Source: SLLG01 sp964403935
Lineage (GTDB): Bacteria > Verrucomicrobiota > Verrucomicrobiia > Opitutales > Oceanipulchritudinaceae
Assembly (NCBI GenBank): GCA_964403935.1
Contig: CAYOIB010000001.1
Coordinates: 1 to 64,000, forward strand
Length of the DNA: 64,000 nt
Reading direction: 5' to 3'
How positions within the stretch are numbered: the first letter of the stretch is position 1; every line of letters begins with the position of its first letter. Shown in pieces: positions 25,334 to 33,850 of this stretch. The notes under the pieces were generated by a model. The model had not been told where the DNA came from, did no database searches, and saw only the letters and a program-made list of their open reading frames with translations. The translations under genes and the position numbers were made by a program.

Positions 25334-26449
25334 ATGGGGAATTCCTTCGGCAAGCTGTATCGGATCACAACCTGGGGCGAAAGTCATGGCGGCAGTGTAG
25401 GCGTCGTCATTGATGGATGCCCCCCGGGCCTGCCGCTTCAGGTTCAAGACATCCAGTCCGAGCTGGACCGGCGGCGTCCGGGGCAGAGCGACATCTCCAC
25501 CCCCCGGAAGGAGCTGGATCAGGTTGAAATTCTTTCGGGCGTACACGACGGCTTCACCCTGGGAACGCCCATTGCGATGAACGTGAGGAACAAGGATGCA
25601 CGACCCGAAGCCTACAAAGAGATGGCTGCATCCTTCCGGCCATCCCATGCCGACTACACCTACCAGGCGAAATTTGGACGACGCATGGCCGAAGGGGGCG
25701 GCCGATCCTCTGCCCGCGAAACCATTGGCCGTGTCGCCGCCGGGGCCATTGCCCGCAAAGTCCTGAGCCTCGGCCACGGCATCCGGATCATCGCTTACGT
25801 CGAGCGCGTCCAGGACATCGCCATGCCGGAGGCGGAGACCCTTCCCGACCACGAAGCTATTGAGAAAACATCCGTCCGCTGCCCGCACGAAGAAACAGCC
25901 CAAGCAATGATCGAGCGGATCAAGGCGATGCGCGCGGAAGGTGATTCCGTCGGAGGTGCCATCCGCTGCCACATCACCGGATTGCCTCCCGGATGGGGCG
26001 CACCTGTCTTTGACCGCCTCGAAGCCGATCTCGCCAAGGCCATGCTCTCGATTCCAGCGACAAAGGGATTTGAGGTCGGCAGTGGCTTTGGCGGGACCTT
26101 TCTTACCGGAAGCCAGCACAATGATGCCTTTGAGAGCCGAGGCGGTCGCGTCCGAACGGTCACCAATCGCTCCGGGGGGGTGCAGGGAGGCATCAGCAAC
26201 GGCGAAGACCTCTACTTCTCGGTGGCGTTCAAGCCAACCGCTACCATTTTGCAAAAGCAAAAGACGGTGGATCTCAAAGGCAACCCCATCGAGCTGATGG
26301 GCAGGGGGCGGCATGACCCTTGCGTCCTTCCCCGCGCCGTGCCCATTGTTGAAGCCATGGCAGCCCTCGTCCTCATCGACCACGCCATGCGACACAGCGC
26401 TCAGCGCCACACGTTTCAGATTGAATCCCCATCACCAGAACAGGGATGA
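25334..26449 (+). CDS. aroC: Chorismate synthase
   Basis: This 371-aa protein catalyses the last shikimate-pathway step, 5-enolpyruvylshikimate-3-phosphate to chorismate, using reduced FMN. Family signatures are clear: SFGKLYRITTWGESHGGSVG at the N-terminus (catalytic His17), RRRPGQSDISTPRKE, RPSHADYTYQAKFG, EGGGRSSARETIGRVAAGAI and SGGVQGGISNG. The ATG at 25334 is preferred over an upstream in-frame extension because the conserved N-terminus starts there. The stop overlaps the next gene as ATGA. No other aromatic biosynthesis gene is adjacent. Confidence 0.97.
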   Translation: MGNSFGKLYRITTWGESHGGSVGVVIDGCPPGLPLQVQDIQSELDRRRPGQSDISTPRKELDQVEILSGVHDGFTLGTPIAMNVRNKDARPEAYKEMAASFRPSHADYTYQAKFGRRMAEGGGRSSARETIGRVAAGAIARKVLSLGHGIRIIAYVERVQDIAMPEAETLPDHEAIEKTSVRCPHEETAQAMIERIKAMRAEGDSVGGAIRCHITGLPPGWGAPVFDRLEADLAKAMLSIPATKGFEVGSGFGGTFLTGSQHNDAFESRGGRVRTVTNRSGGVQGGISNGEDLYFSVAFKPTATILQKQKTVDLKGNPIELMGRGRHDPCVLPRAVPIVEAMAALVLIDHAMRHSAQRHTFQIESPSPEQG

Positions 26450-27216
26450 GCGACATCTACATCATTCTCGGTGCCGGTGAGTCAAACCGCACGGCCCTGA
26501 CCCGCTTCCTCGCGCACAACGGCCTTACGACGGAGGCCTACCCCGCTGTTGTTTACGGCGTTCAGGAAGAACTCAACGAAGATCCGGAGGCCGCAAGAAT
26601 GCTCGAAGCCGATGCGACCTGCGCGGTGCATGGGCTCCCGCGGGGCTGGGCGGCAACCGAAGATCCTCTGCCCCTCCCCCCCGACGAGGGGACGCTCTTC
26701 TTTCTCACCGATGGACGCGCCAATCCCGTTGACGAGCTCGAAGCCCTGAAGGCCTGGATCACCACGCATGGTCTCAACCTCGCCCGAATCTTTACCGTTG
26801 TCGATTGCGCCCTTCTGGAAAAGGAATCCGGAGCGGGTGCCTGGTACGACGCCTGCATCCATTTCAGCGATGTTGTCCTTCTCGCCAACCGGACCGACGT
26901 ATCGAAAAAGTGGGTGCACGACTACGAAAAGCAGCTCCGCCGCCAGGCCCTCCCCTGCCACATCAGCTACGTCAAAAAAGGGGGAACGGTGGATACCCCC
27001 CTTGAACTTCTCTTTCCCGAAGCGCGACGGATTTCTCTTTTCTTTGATGCCGATGATGCGTCGCCCGAGCCCATCCTGGAGGTTGAAATCGAGGGTGACG
27101 CAGACGAAGATGATGTCGACCCAAGGGATCCCCAGTCCGATCCCTACCTCAAGCGCACGGACGCCGGATACCGGGCCAAGCGCCTCGTTGATATCACCCG
27201 TTTTCTTCCCCACTGA
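26446..27216 (+). CDS. Divergent G3E/CobW-like protein without a P-loop
   Basis: This 256-aa cytoplasmic protein is translationally coupled to aroC (ATGA). Its outline is that of G3E GTPases (CobW/UreG/HypB class): an N-terminal strand-loop (IYIILGAGESNRTALTRFLA), ARIFTVVDCALLEKESGAGA, and HFSDVVLLANRTDVSKKW, where NRTD stands where NKxD is expected. The first loop reads GAGESNRTA, not GxxGxGKT, so nucleotide binding of the usual type is probably lost. The C-terminus is acidic (EVEIEGDADEDDVDPRDPQS). Known G3E proteins deliver metals or cofactors. A role alongside chorismate synthase is only suggested by coupling; the assignment rests on pattern recognition. Confidence 0.6.
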   Translation: MSDIYIILGAGESNRTALTRFLAHNGLTTEAYPAVVYGVQEELNEDPEAARMLEADATCAVHGLPRGWAATEDPLPLPPDEGTLFFLTDGRANPVDELEALKAWITTHGLNLARIFTVVDCALLEKESGAGAWYDACIHFSDVVLLANRTDVSKKWVHDYEKQLRRQALPCHISYVKKGGTVDTPLELLFPEARRISLFFDADDASPEPILEVEIEGDADEDDVDPRDPQSDPYLKRTDAGYRAKRLVDITRFLPH

Positions 27217-27218
27217 AC

Positions 27219-28196
27219 ATGCCAAGGCTTTTCCCCGACTGGATTCGATGGTTCATTTCCTGTGCCTGCCTGATTCTGTATGCTTCTCCGATAACTGCCC
27301 AGGAAGAATCCAGCGACGAAAATGAAACCTTGTTTTCATACCGTCCAATCCTGGCGATCAATGAGTTTTTCGATACACAGCTCCCGGGAACACTCGACAA
27401 GTTCAATCTGAGCCTCGAATTCCGCCCTCGCTTCAGCGATTTGATTCGGCGGGAGTTTATCCGCTTTCCTTTCGTCCTTCGGTATGGTGCCACCGATCGC
27501 ATCGAGATCGGCGCGTTGCTTACGCCCATTGCGCCCAACCCGTTTCGTGCCGGGTCTGACCGGAGATGGTCTCCCGGAGAAGCCGGAGCTCTGATTCGAA
27601 TGGATTTCGACCCGATCCTTCGCATCTGGGATCATGCCACCCTGGAGGTTGTCCTGCGGCAGCCCTTGGGGCGCCCCCCCGCCAAGCTCATCGATGGCTA
27701 CACCCGCCTCCAGCCCGTTCTCTCGGTCTCACGGACAGCCTTTATTCCGGAGCTTGTGGCCTTTGCCAATTTGAGCTACGATTACGCCCTCGGCTCGTGG
27801 GGCCGGGCGAAACCAAGCCCCGACCACGCCATCCGCCAGAACGTGATGTCCATAGGCCCCGGCCTCCTCTACAAGCCGGACGAACTCGGTTATTTTATCG
27901 CCTACAGGCTGAAGCACATCGACGAACCGCAGGAATTCCGCTGGGCCCACGTCTATCACATCGGCGTTGTCTGGGAAATTCCCCTCGCGCGGTCCCGCTC
28001 CTGGAAGTTGCCCGGCCATTGGCAGGTCGAGGCGGGCTACCGTCTGACCGATGAACAACAACGCTCCATTGCCCATGCCATCACGTTGCGCGTGCGCTGG
28101 CGGGGGGACCTGAAGGCGCTCTTCAAGAGAGAGCCAATGGCTGTGCCGGAACACAGATCCGGCAACAACGGCGTTCACCAATTCATTCCAAGATGA
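27219..28196 (+). CDS. Putative outer-membrane beta-barrel protein
   Basis: This 325-aa protein has a signal peptide (residues 1-28, ending SPITAQ). The body alternates aromatic and charged residues in strand-length runs (FNLSLEFRPRFSDLIRREFI, FVLRYGATDRIEIGALLTPI, HATLEVVLRQPLG, ELVAFANLSYDYALGSWGRA, HWQVEAGYRLTDEQQRSIAH, AITLRVRWRGDL) typical of outer-membrane barrels or transporter-like porins. It lies 2 bp after the G3E-like gene and overlaps the convergent oxidoreductase gene by 14 bp at its 3' end. Substrate and function are unknown. Confidence 0.7.
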   Translation: MPRLFPDWIRWFISCACLILYASPITAQEESSDENETLFSYRPILAINEFFDTQLPGTLDKFNLSLEFRPRFSDLIRREFIRFPFVLRYGATDRIEIGALLTPIAPNPFRAGSDRRWSPGEAGALIRMDFDPILRIWDHATLEVVLRQPLGRPPAKLIDGYTRLQPVLSVSRTAFIPELVAFANLSYDYALGSWGRAKPSPDHAIRQNVMSIGPGLLYKPDELGYFIAYRLKHIDEPQEFRWAHVYHIGVVWEIPLARSRSWKLPGHWQVEAGYRLTDEQQRSIAHAITLRVRWRGDLKALFKREPMAVPEHRSGNNGVHQFIPR

Positions 28197-29235
28197 CCCG
28201 CTTTCCGCTTCCGGCGGACCGATAAGCAGCGAGAACAAGGTCCACCGCTTTCCGCGCTTCAGAGAAAGGCACCTGAGGCGACCGCTTGAGGCGAATTGAC
28301 TCCACAAAGTCCGCAATCATCCGGGGATGGCTGGGACCATAATGAGATTTCACCGCCGAGAGCCGCTGGGCTTCTTCCAGTTCATCAGCCGCGGCCTGGA
28401 GCTCCGCCGCCAATTGCGGGTCGCGTGCCTGAATGCCGACGAGATGCCCGTCTTCAACTGTCAGGACGGCCTCCTTGCCAACAACCTGAAAGCGGGAGGA
28501 CCAGCTCAAATGGCTGGCGGAACTCCCGTGAAAGGAGGCGAGCGCCCCGCTCTTCAGCTCCATCGAGAGGCTGGCGGTATCCTCGGTATCGATCACACCT
28601 TCATGGCCAAGATTCGCCGTGATGGCCGCCACCGATCTTACACCCTGACCGATCCAGAGAATCTGATCGAGGAAGTGGATTGCCTGATTGATCAGCAAAG
28701 AGCCCCCCTCGGAAAGGCTCCGCCCGCGCCAGGGAGAATCAGTGTAATATTCCTGACTCCGATAACAGTTCAGGTGAGCATCGATATGGACGAGGTCCCC
28801 GATGCGCTTCTCCCGAACGCATTCGCACAGAAACCGATAGCAGGCGTCGAAGCGATGCTGGAAAACACCTTCGGCCACAAGTGATTGCTTTGCCGCCGCC
28901 TCGACCATCGCATCCAAATCCTGGGTACGGGTAGCGAGCGGCTTCTCGCAGAGCACATGCTTCCCCGCTTCGAGGGCGGCAATGACCTGGGAAGCGTGAT
29001 CGGCATGGCCCGTGCAGACGGAAACGGCGTGAACGTCCTCCCGCGCCAAAAGGTCTGCCAAGCTAACATCGGCATGCTCGATCCCATAGCGTTCTGCCAG
29101 CGCTTTGGCCCGCTCCGGAACCGTGTCGCAAACCGCCACGACCCGGGCACCATCGTGCAGTTGAAAACTCTCGATGTGCGCGGGCGCGATCACACCACAG
29201 CCAACAATGCCAATACCAAGAGGATCTTCATTCAT
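28183..29235 (-). CDS. Gfo/Idh/MocA-family NAD(P)-dependent oxidoreductase
   Basis: This 350-aa protein has an N-terminal Rossmann fold (GIGIVGCGVIAPAHIESFQ) and the family CEKPLATR motif (catalytic Lys), then the C-terminal alpha/beta substrate domain with GSLLINQAIHFLDQILWI. The family oxidises or reduces sugars, inositols and related compounds; the substrate cannot be read from sequence. Its start overlaps the stop of the adenosine-deaminase-family gene as ATGA, making it the last gene of a coupled minus-strand group. Confidence 0.92.
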   Translation of the reverse strand: MNEDPLGIGIVGCGVIAPAHIESFQLHDGARVVAVCDTVPERAKALAERYGIEHADVSLADLLAREDVHAVSVCTGHADHASQVIAALEAGKHVLCEKPLATRTQDLDAMVEAAAKQSLVAEGVFQHRFDACYRFLCECVREKRIGDLVHIDAHLNCYRSQEYYTDSPWRGRSLSEGGSLLINQAIHFLDQILWIGQGVRSVAAITANLGHEGVIDTEDTASLSMELKSGALASFHGSSASHLSWSSRFQVVGKEAVLTVEDGHLVGIQARDPQLAAELQAAADELEEAQRLSAVKSHYGPSHPRMIADFVESIRLKRSPQVPFSEARKAVDLVLAAYRSAGSGKRVILE

Positions 29236-30242
29236 GGGGAAAATTCTGTTTTCAAGTGTTCGATCTCAGAAAGAAATTTACCCTTCACCGCTTCATCCAG
29301 CAGCGCCACCTCAAAGCCGTTAGCGGCGAGGCCTGCCAGGTCCGACACCGTAAACCCATGTATCCGGGCGAGCATCAGGTATTCCTCGTGCAGGCGGTTT
29401 CCGAACGACAAAGGGTCATCCGTGCTCACCGTACAGCGGACACCCGCCTGGAGCATTGCCGGGAGCGGATGCGCTCCGAAGCCCGGAACGACCCCGAGCT
29501 TGACGTTACTAATGGGACAAACGTCGCAGACGACGCCCTCAGACGCCATGCGCTCGAGGAGTGCAGGGCTCTCGGCGGCACGGACCCCATGCTGGATCCG
29601 CTTCACACCAAGCTCGCCCAGAACCCGTTCGACGAAGTCCGGTCCGTCAAACTCCCCGGCGTGCGCCTTTGTCATCTTTCCGGCGGCGCGGGCACGCGAC
29701 CAGAAATCTGCGGTCCACGGCTCCAGCGGGATTGTTTCCGGGCCGTGGAGATCAATTCCATCCAGCTCCGGCCATTCGAGACTGGCTTCGATAAAGGAGC
29801 GCGAGCCTCCGTGGTACCCGTTGTGATGAATGCCCATGAAGACACGGACTTCCATTCCTTCAGGTGCCGCTGCCTTAATGGCCCGAGCGACCGCCTGCCC
29901 ATCCAATTTGGAAAACTCAATCGCACCGGAAGCAAAACTCGTTTCGAGGTAGCGCACATTTTCCTCCTCAAACAACCGACGGAGGACAACCCCCGCTGCC
30001 TGCGCATAGCGCTCGACCGAGGTGAAGAACGGCAGCGCCATCCTCAGAAGCTCCTCCTCAAAATGCGCGAAACTCGTGAAGCGAAAATCATCTTCCCACG
30101 ATGCCGGCGGGGCGCTGAAGCGCTTGCTGTCGAGGGCATGAAGAAGCTCCCAGGGAAGCGCACCTTCTATATGCAAATGCGTTTCCGTCTTCGGCAATCG
30201 ATGAATGAAGACCGAGAGGTCCGGATGGATGGTAAAAGACAT
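29232..30242 (-). CDS. Adenosine/adenine deaminase-family amidohydrolase
   Basis: From the ATG at 30242 the protein is 336 aa; an in-frame ATG at 30269, overlapping the upstream gene's stop, is the alternative. All zinc-deaminase motifs are present: LPKTETHLHIEGALPWE (metal-binding HxH), KAHAGEF (HAGE), GVKRIQHGVRA and STDDPLSFG (metal-binding Asp). The family hydrolytically deaminates adenosine, adenine or aminofutalosine. The HIEGALP form is seen in both adenosine and adenine deaminases, so the exact substrate is open. It lies between the M29 aminopeptidase and the oxidoreductase. Confidence 0.88.
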   Translation of the reverse strand: MSFTIHPDLSVFIHRLPKTETHLHIEGALPWELLHALDSKRFSAPPASWEDDFRFTSFAHFEEELLRMALPFFTSVERYAQAAGVVLRRLFEEENVRYLETSFASGAIEFSKLDGQAVARAIKAAAPEGMEVRVFMGIHHNGYHGGSRSFIEASLEWPELDGIDLHGPETIPLEPWTADFWSRARAAGKMTKAHAGEFDGPDFVERVLGELGVKRIQHGVRAAESPALLERMASEGVVCDVCPISNVKLGVVPGFGAHPLPAMLQAGVRCTVSTDDPLSFGNRLHEEYLMLARIHGFTVSDLAGLAANGFEVALLDEAVKGKFLSEIEHLKTEFSP

Positions 30243-30261
30243 TGGCGGATCAGCTAATCTC

Positions 30262-31431
30262 TCAAACATCCGGCCCGATCGCACCGCCGGTTTCACCGAC
30301 CTGCCCCGAAGGAGCATTTCCCAGAAGGTATTCCGGATTCAGGCTCTGCAAGTCCTCGGGAACAAAGAGCCCATCCCGCCGGATGAGTTCACCATCGAAG
30401 TGAATTTCGCCCCCGCCATATTCCGGACGCTGAATGCAAACGAGGTCCCAATGCACCTGGGATCGGTTTCCGTTATCGGTTTCGCCCTCGTAAGCCTGCC
30501 CTGGTGTGAAATGAAAGCTGCCAGCGATCTTCTCATCAAAAAGGATGTCACGCATCGGCGAGAGAATGTAGGGATTGAAGCCGATGGCGAACTCTCCGAT
30601 AAACCGCGACCCTTCGTCGGTATCAAGAACGGCATTCAGCCCTTTGGCATCTCCGGCACAGGATGCTTCAACAATCTTCCCCTTCTCAAAGCGAAGGCGA
30701 ACACCGTCGTATGAGGTTCCCTGATAGACCGTGGGAACGTTGTACTGCACGGTCCCCTCAACACTATCGATCACCGGCGCGGTGAAGACCTCACCATCAG
30801 GAATGTTGCGCTCACCGGTGCACATGACCGCCTTGAGGCCCTTGATGGAGAAGCGCAGATCGGTCCCCGGTCCGCTGATGTGGACGGCATCGGCCTCATC
30901 CATCCGACGCTTCAATGCCTTCTGCCCTGGAATCATCCGGGCGTAGTCGAGCGTGCACACGCGGAAGTAGAAATCCTCAAAGGCTTCCGTGCTCATCAAG
31001 GCCTGCTGGGCCATTGCCGAGGTCGGCCACCGGAGGACCACCCACTTCGTCTTTCCGACCCTCCAATCCTGCACCGGGCGCATCTTTCCCAGCGCGGACT
31101 TGAGGCGTTCCACCGGAACGTCCGAGGTCTCGAAAATGTTTCCGGACCCGCGTAAGCCGATATAGGCTTGGAGCCCCTTCATGCGCTCGAGCTCGATCCG
31201 GGCGTGATATTCGTACTGCGCCTCGGTGGCTCCCAGGAGAAGTTCTCTGGATACGCGGTTGTGGTTAATCTGAACGAAGGGCACCGCGTTTCGCTTCCGC
31301 ACGGCCCGAACCAGGGCAATAACGATGGCGTCAGGAACATCATGCGCATCAATGAGGACGCGCTCGCCCTCCCTGAGATCCACCGAGTAGCCCACGAGGG
31401 TTTCGGCAAGTTCAATGAAGCGGGAATCCAT
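30262..31431 (-). CDS. M29-family metalloaminopeptidase
   Basis: This 389-aa cytoplasmic protein has the recognisable ligands of the family (AmpS/PepS/aminopeptidase T type): ERNIPDGEVFTAP (Glu), GEFAIGFNP (Glu), KIAGSFHFTPGQAY (His, Tyr) and SQVHWDLV (His, Asp). It releases N-terminal amino acids using two metal ions (Zn, Co or Mg). The N-terminal domain (LRAGERVLI-like LREGERVLIDAHD) is typical. It is followed after 19 bp by the deaminase and preceded by the NMP kinase at 39 bp, so a salvage or turnover operon is plausible. Confidence 0.93.
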   Translation of the reverse strand: MDSRFIELAETLVGYSVDLREGERVLIDAHDVPDAIVIALVRAVRKRNAVPFVQINHNRVSRELLLGATEAQYEYHARIELERMKGLQAYIGLRGSGNIFETSDVPVERLKSALGKMRPVQDWRVGKTKWVVLRWPTSAMAQQALMSTEAFEDFYFRVCTLDYARMIPGQKALKRRMDEADAVHISGPGTDLRFSIKGLKAVMCTGERNIPDGEVFTAPVIDSVEGTVQYNVPTVYQGTSYDGVRLRFEKGKIVEASCAGDAKGLNAVLDTDEGSRFIGEFAIGFNPYILSPMRDILFDEKIAGSFHFTPGQAYEGETDNGNRSQVHWDLVCIQRPEYGGGEIHFDGELIRRDGLFVPEDLQSLNPEYLLGNAPSGQVGETGGAIGPDV

Positions 31432-31470
31432 TTGCCGATTCAGGCTCCAACTCCGGCAGGATTCAACTCT

Positions 31471-32679
31471 CTATTGCCCACGGCGGATGACCGGCCCGGC
31501 AAACTGCACTTCGAAACGATAGACTTTCTTGCGCCGGTTGATGATCTCACCGGTCTTGAGGTCAATCCGTTCGGGGACCTCGACCTTCCGGATATCGATC
31601 AAAGCCTGGTAGCCGCGCTCGGAAAAGACATCGATAAACATGGCTCGCGCATCGGGATCGTCGAACAGCTTATCCTCGGAGCTGAAGCGGGCCCTCCCGG
31701 AAACCGCATGCCGGATCACGATCGGCATGAAAGTGCCCTCAATCCGTTCAACCACGCGCTCAAAGAGGTCACGCCTCTCCCGGACGTAAGTGTCCAACCG
31801 CTCCACGAGCACCTGCCGCGCATGGATCACGATCGAGGAAGCAATCGGAATCCGCGCAAGAATATCATAGGTTGCCTGATCCAGCTCGAGCGAGCTCTGG
31901 TATTTTAGCTCGCGAACGATGCTTTGCTGAACCGCCTCAACCGAATCCTGCGCGTTGACGAAGTGGTAATAGAAGATCTCGCGCAGGGACGTGAGGGATT
32001 CGTAAGTGATCTCCTTGAAAGTCCGGTAGCGATTGCGCGCCGAGGCAACACTCAGGTCTGTCCTGCGCACCTCGACCCGCCCATTGCCCGTGGCGAGCGC
32101 GCGCTGGTTTGCCTCCTGCATTTTTCGCCCGCGCTCGACCTGGCGCTGCACCGAGGTGTTCTCGTCGACGTACAGGACAATGATGTGAAAGATCGGCTTG
32201 TGGATGACCTTCTCCTGCGGGGTGCCAACGTACTTCCGCCGAAGCTCCATCAACTTCTGGTAGAAAAGCTTGAGGCACTCGACCTGAACCTTGGTGCGCG
32301 GGTAGCCATCCACCACCACCCCCGTCCGCCGCTCGGGAAGAAGAAGCTCCCGCATCAAAAGCGACGTCACCTCACGGTCCCCGACCATCATACCGGCATC
32401 CTTCAGGCGCCGCGCCTCAGCGCTGTTCAACAGATCGCTGATGACAATCGGCTGAGCCGTCAGGCCACAGTACTCCATGATGAAGCGTGTCTGTGTTCCT
32501 TTGCCCGCGCCCGGAGCCCCGTTGAGCCAGAAGATCTCACGGGGAAAGGCCAGGTTCTGCTCCCCAAATTCCTCCACCAGGCCATTCCAGACCGACGAGA
32601 AAATCAGCTGAGCATCCTTGATTTCAAGGTCCAGCGTCTTGACTGCGTCTTCATTCTTTCTCGGCACAGGGTTCGGCAT
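31471..32679 (-). CDS. Adenylate-kinase-like nucleoside monophosphate kinase with C-terminal extension
   Basis: This 402-aa protein uses the ATG at 32679; the frame is open 60 codons further, but that sequence is not protein-like. Residues 50-62 carry the P-loop, FWLNGAPGAGKGT, and VVVDGYPRTKVQ (about 121-132) matches the adenylate-kinase DGFPR motif. The kinase core is followed by about 190 extra residues (REIFYYHFVNAQD, VRERRDLFERVVERIEG) absent from the canonical 214-220-aa enzyme. A long NMP-kinase relative of this kind recurs in Verrucomicrobia. The nucleotide specificity and the extension's purpose are unknown. It is transcribed divergently from metF. Confidence 0.82.
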   Translation of the reverse strand: MPNPVPRKNEDAVKTLDLEIKDAQLIFSSVWNGLVEEFGEQNLAFPREIFWLNGAPGAGKGTQTRFIMEYCGLTAQPIVISDLLNSAEARRLKDAGMMVGDREVTSLLMRELLLPERRTGVVVDGYPRTKVQVECLKLFYQKLMELRRKYVGTPQEKVIHKPIFHIIVLYVDENTSVQRQVERGRKMQEANQRALATGNGRVEVRRTDLSVASARNRYRTFKEITYESLTSLREIFYYHFVNAQDSVEAVQQSIVRELKYQSSLELDQATYDILARIPIASSIVIHARQVLVERLDTYVRERRDLFERVVERIEGTFMPIVIRHAVSGRARFSSEDKLFDDPDARAMFIDVFSERGYQALIDIRKVEVPERIDLKTGEIINRRKKVYRFEVQFAGPVIRRGQ

Positions 32680-32827
32680 CTTTAAGGGGTTCGCACGCGA
32701 AGAAGTTCGCGACACAAAACGCTCAGTCTGTGTGTTATTTTCCCCCGGAAGCAAGCTCACAGTCACATCTGAATGCCGCTTTCCATGCTGGCGCGGGCAC
32801 GATGCGGCGACAGTTCCCGCTTTACAT

Positions 32828-32851
32828 ATCAACTTATCCTGATTCATTGAT
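32828..32851. promoter_or_regulatory. Operator-like palindrome upstream of metF
   Basis: ATCAA at 32828-32832 and TTGAT at 32847-32851 are inverted about a central ATC-CT-GAT, a 24-bp element whose outer five and inner three positions are symmetrical. It ends 8 bp before the metF start. Similar ATC-rich palindromes are used by ArsR-type S-adenosylhomocysteine-responsive regulators of methionine genes; linking this one to such a regulator is inference. Confidence 0.4.
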
Positions 32852-32859
32852 GGATACAA

Positions 32860-33744
32860 ATGACAATGAATCGACCCATTTCAGACCTGCTTGTGCGGGA
32901 GCGGCCGGTACTTTCGGTAGAATTTTTCCCACCCAAGGACGAAGCGGGCGGTGATCAGATCGTGCAGGCAGCGCTTGAGATCAAGGAGCAAGTTCGGCCT
33001 GACTTTGTCTCGATCACCTATGGGGCTGGCGGAACGACGCGGGAGCGAACTTTCAAGTATGCGAAGCTGTTGAAGGAACAGTATGGTTTCGAAGTGATGC
33101 CGCACCTGACCTGCGTGGGTTCTTCCCGCGACGAGATGCGCGAGATCGTGGAGGAGTATCGGGCGGAGGGGTTCTGTAACATCATGGCGTTGCGGGGCGA
33201 CCCCCCGCGGGGGGAAACGGCGTTTCGCCCTCACCCGGACGGCTTCCATTATGGGAGCGAGCTCGTTGCCTTTCTGCGGAGTAACTTCAGCGGCTTCAGC
33301 CTGGGGGTGGCGGGTTACCCTGAGGTCCACCCGGAAGCACCTGATGCCGCCACCGATCTGCAAAACCTGCGGAAGAAGGTGGATGCCGGGGCCTCTTTCA
33401 TCACAACTCAGCTCTTCTACGACAACGACTCCTTCCGGCGGTACGTCCGCGGCTGCCGTGAGATTGGCATTGATGTGCCGATTATTCCCGGGCTGATGCC
33501 AATCCGATCAGCCAAGCAAGCGCGTCGTTTCTGCCAGAATATCCCAGCCGAGCTCGACCAGGCCTTGACCGAAGCCGGCGATGATCCGGAGCAGACGCAC
33601 GAAGTCGGAGTCAATTGGACGCACCGCCAGATTCGGGAGCTCCTCAATGAGGGTGCGCGAGGTGTCCACCTCTACATCATGAATCGATCGGCCATGGCGA
33701 TTGAAGTGGTGCGACGTTTGCGCCAGGATGGCATTTACGGCTGA
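32860..33744 (+). CDS. metF: Methylenetetrahydrofolate reductase
   Basis: This 294-aa protein reduces 5,10-methylenetetrahydrofolate to 5-methyltetrahydrofolate for methionine synthesis, with FAD and NAD(P)H. Signatures are VLSVEFFPPKDEAG (catalytic Glu), FVSITYGAGGTTRERT, PHLTCVGSSRDEM, NIMALRGDPPRGE, VAGYPEVHPEA, GASFITTQLFYD and PIIPGLMPI. The length is the normal bacterial one. Either of two ATGs (32860 or 32866) is possible. It is divergent from the NMP kinase with a 180-bp gap holding a palindromic operator candidate, and is apparently monocistronic. Confidence 0.96.
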   Translation: MTMNRPISDLLVRERPVLSVEFFPPKDEAGGDQIVQAALEIKEQVRPDFVSITYGAGGTTRERTFKYAKLLKEQYGFEVMPHLTCVGSSRDEMREIVEEYRAEGFCNIMALRGDPPRGETAFRPHPDGFHYGSELVAFLRSNFSGFSLGVAGYPEVHPEAPDAATDLQNLRKKVDAGASFITTQLFYDNDSFRRYVRGCREIGIDVPIIPGLMPIRSAKQARRFCQNIPAELDQALTEAGDDPEQTHEVGVNWTHRQIRELLNEGARGVHLYIMNRSAMAIEVVRRLRQDGIYG

Positions 33745-33850
33745 CGGCCAAGGGCGCAAAAGCGTTTGCCACGAGGGATAAGCGGCTCTTGGGTCGGGAC
33801 AAGCAAACCGCAGCGAGCCGGCCTCTGGCTGATTCCATCCGCACCCGTCC

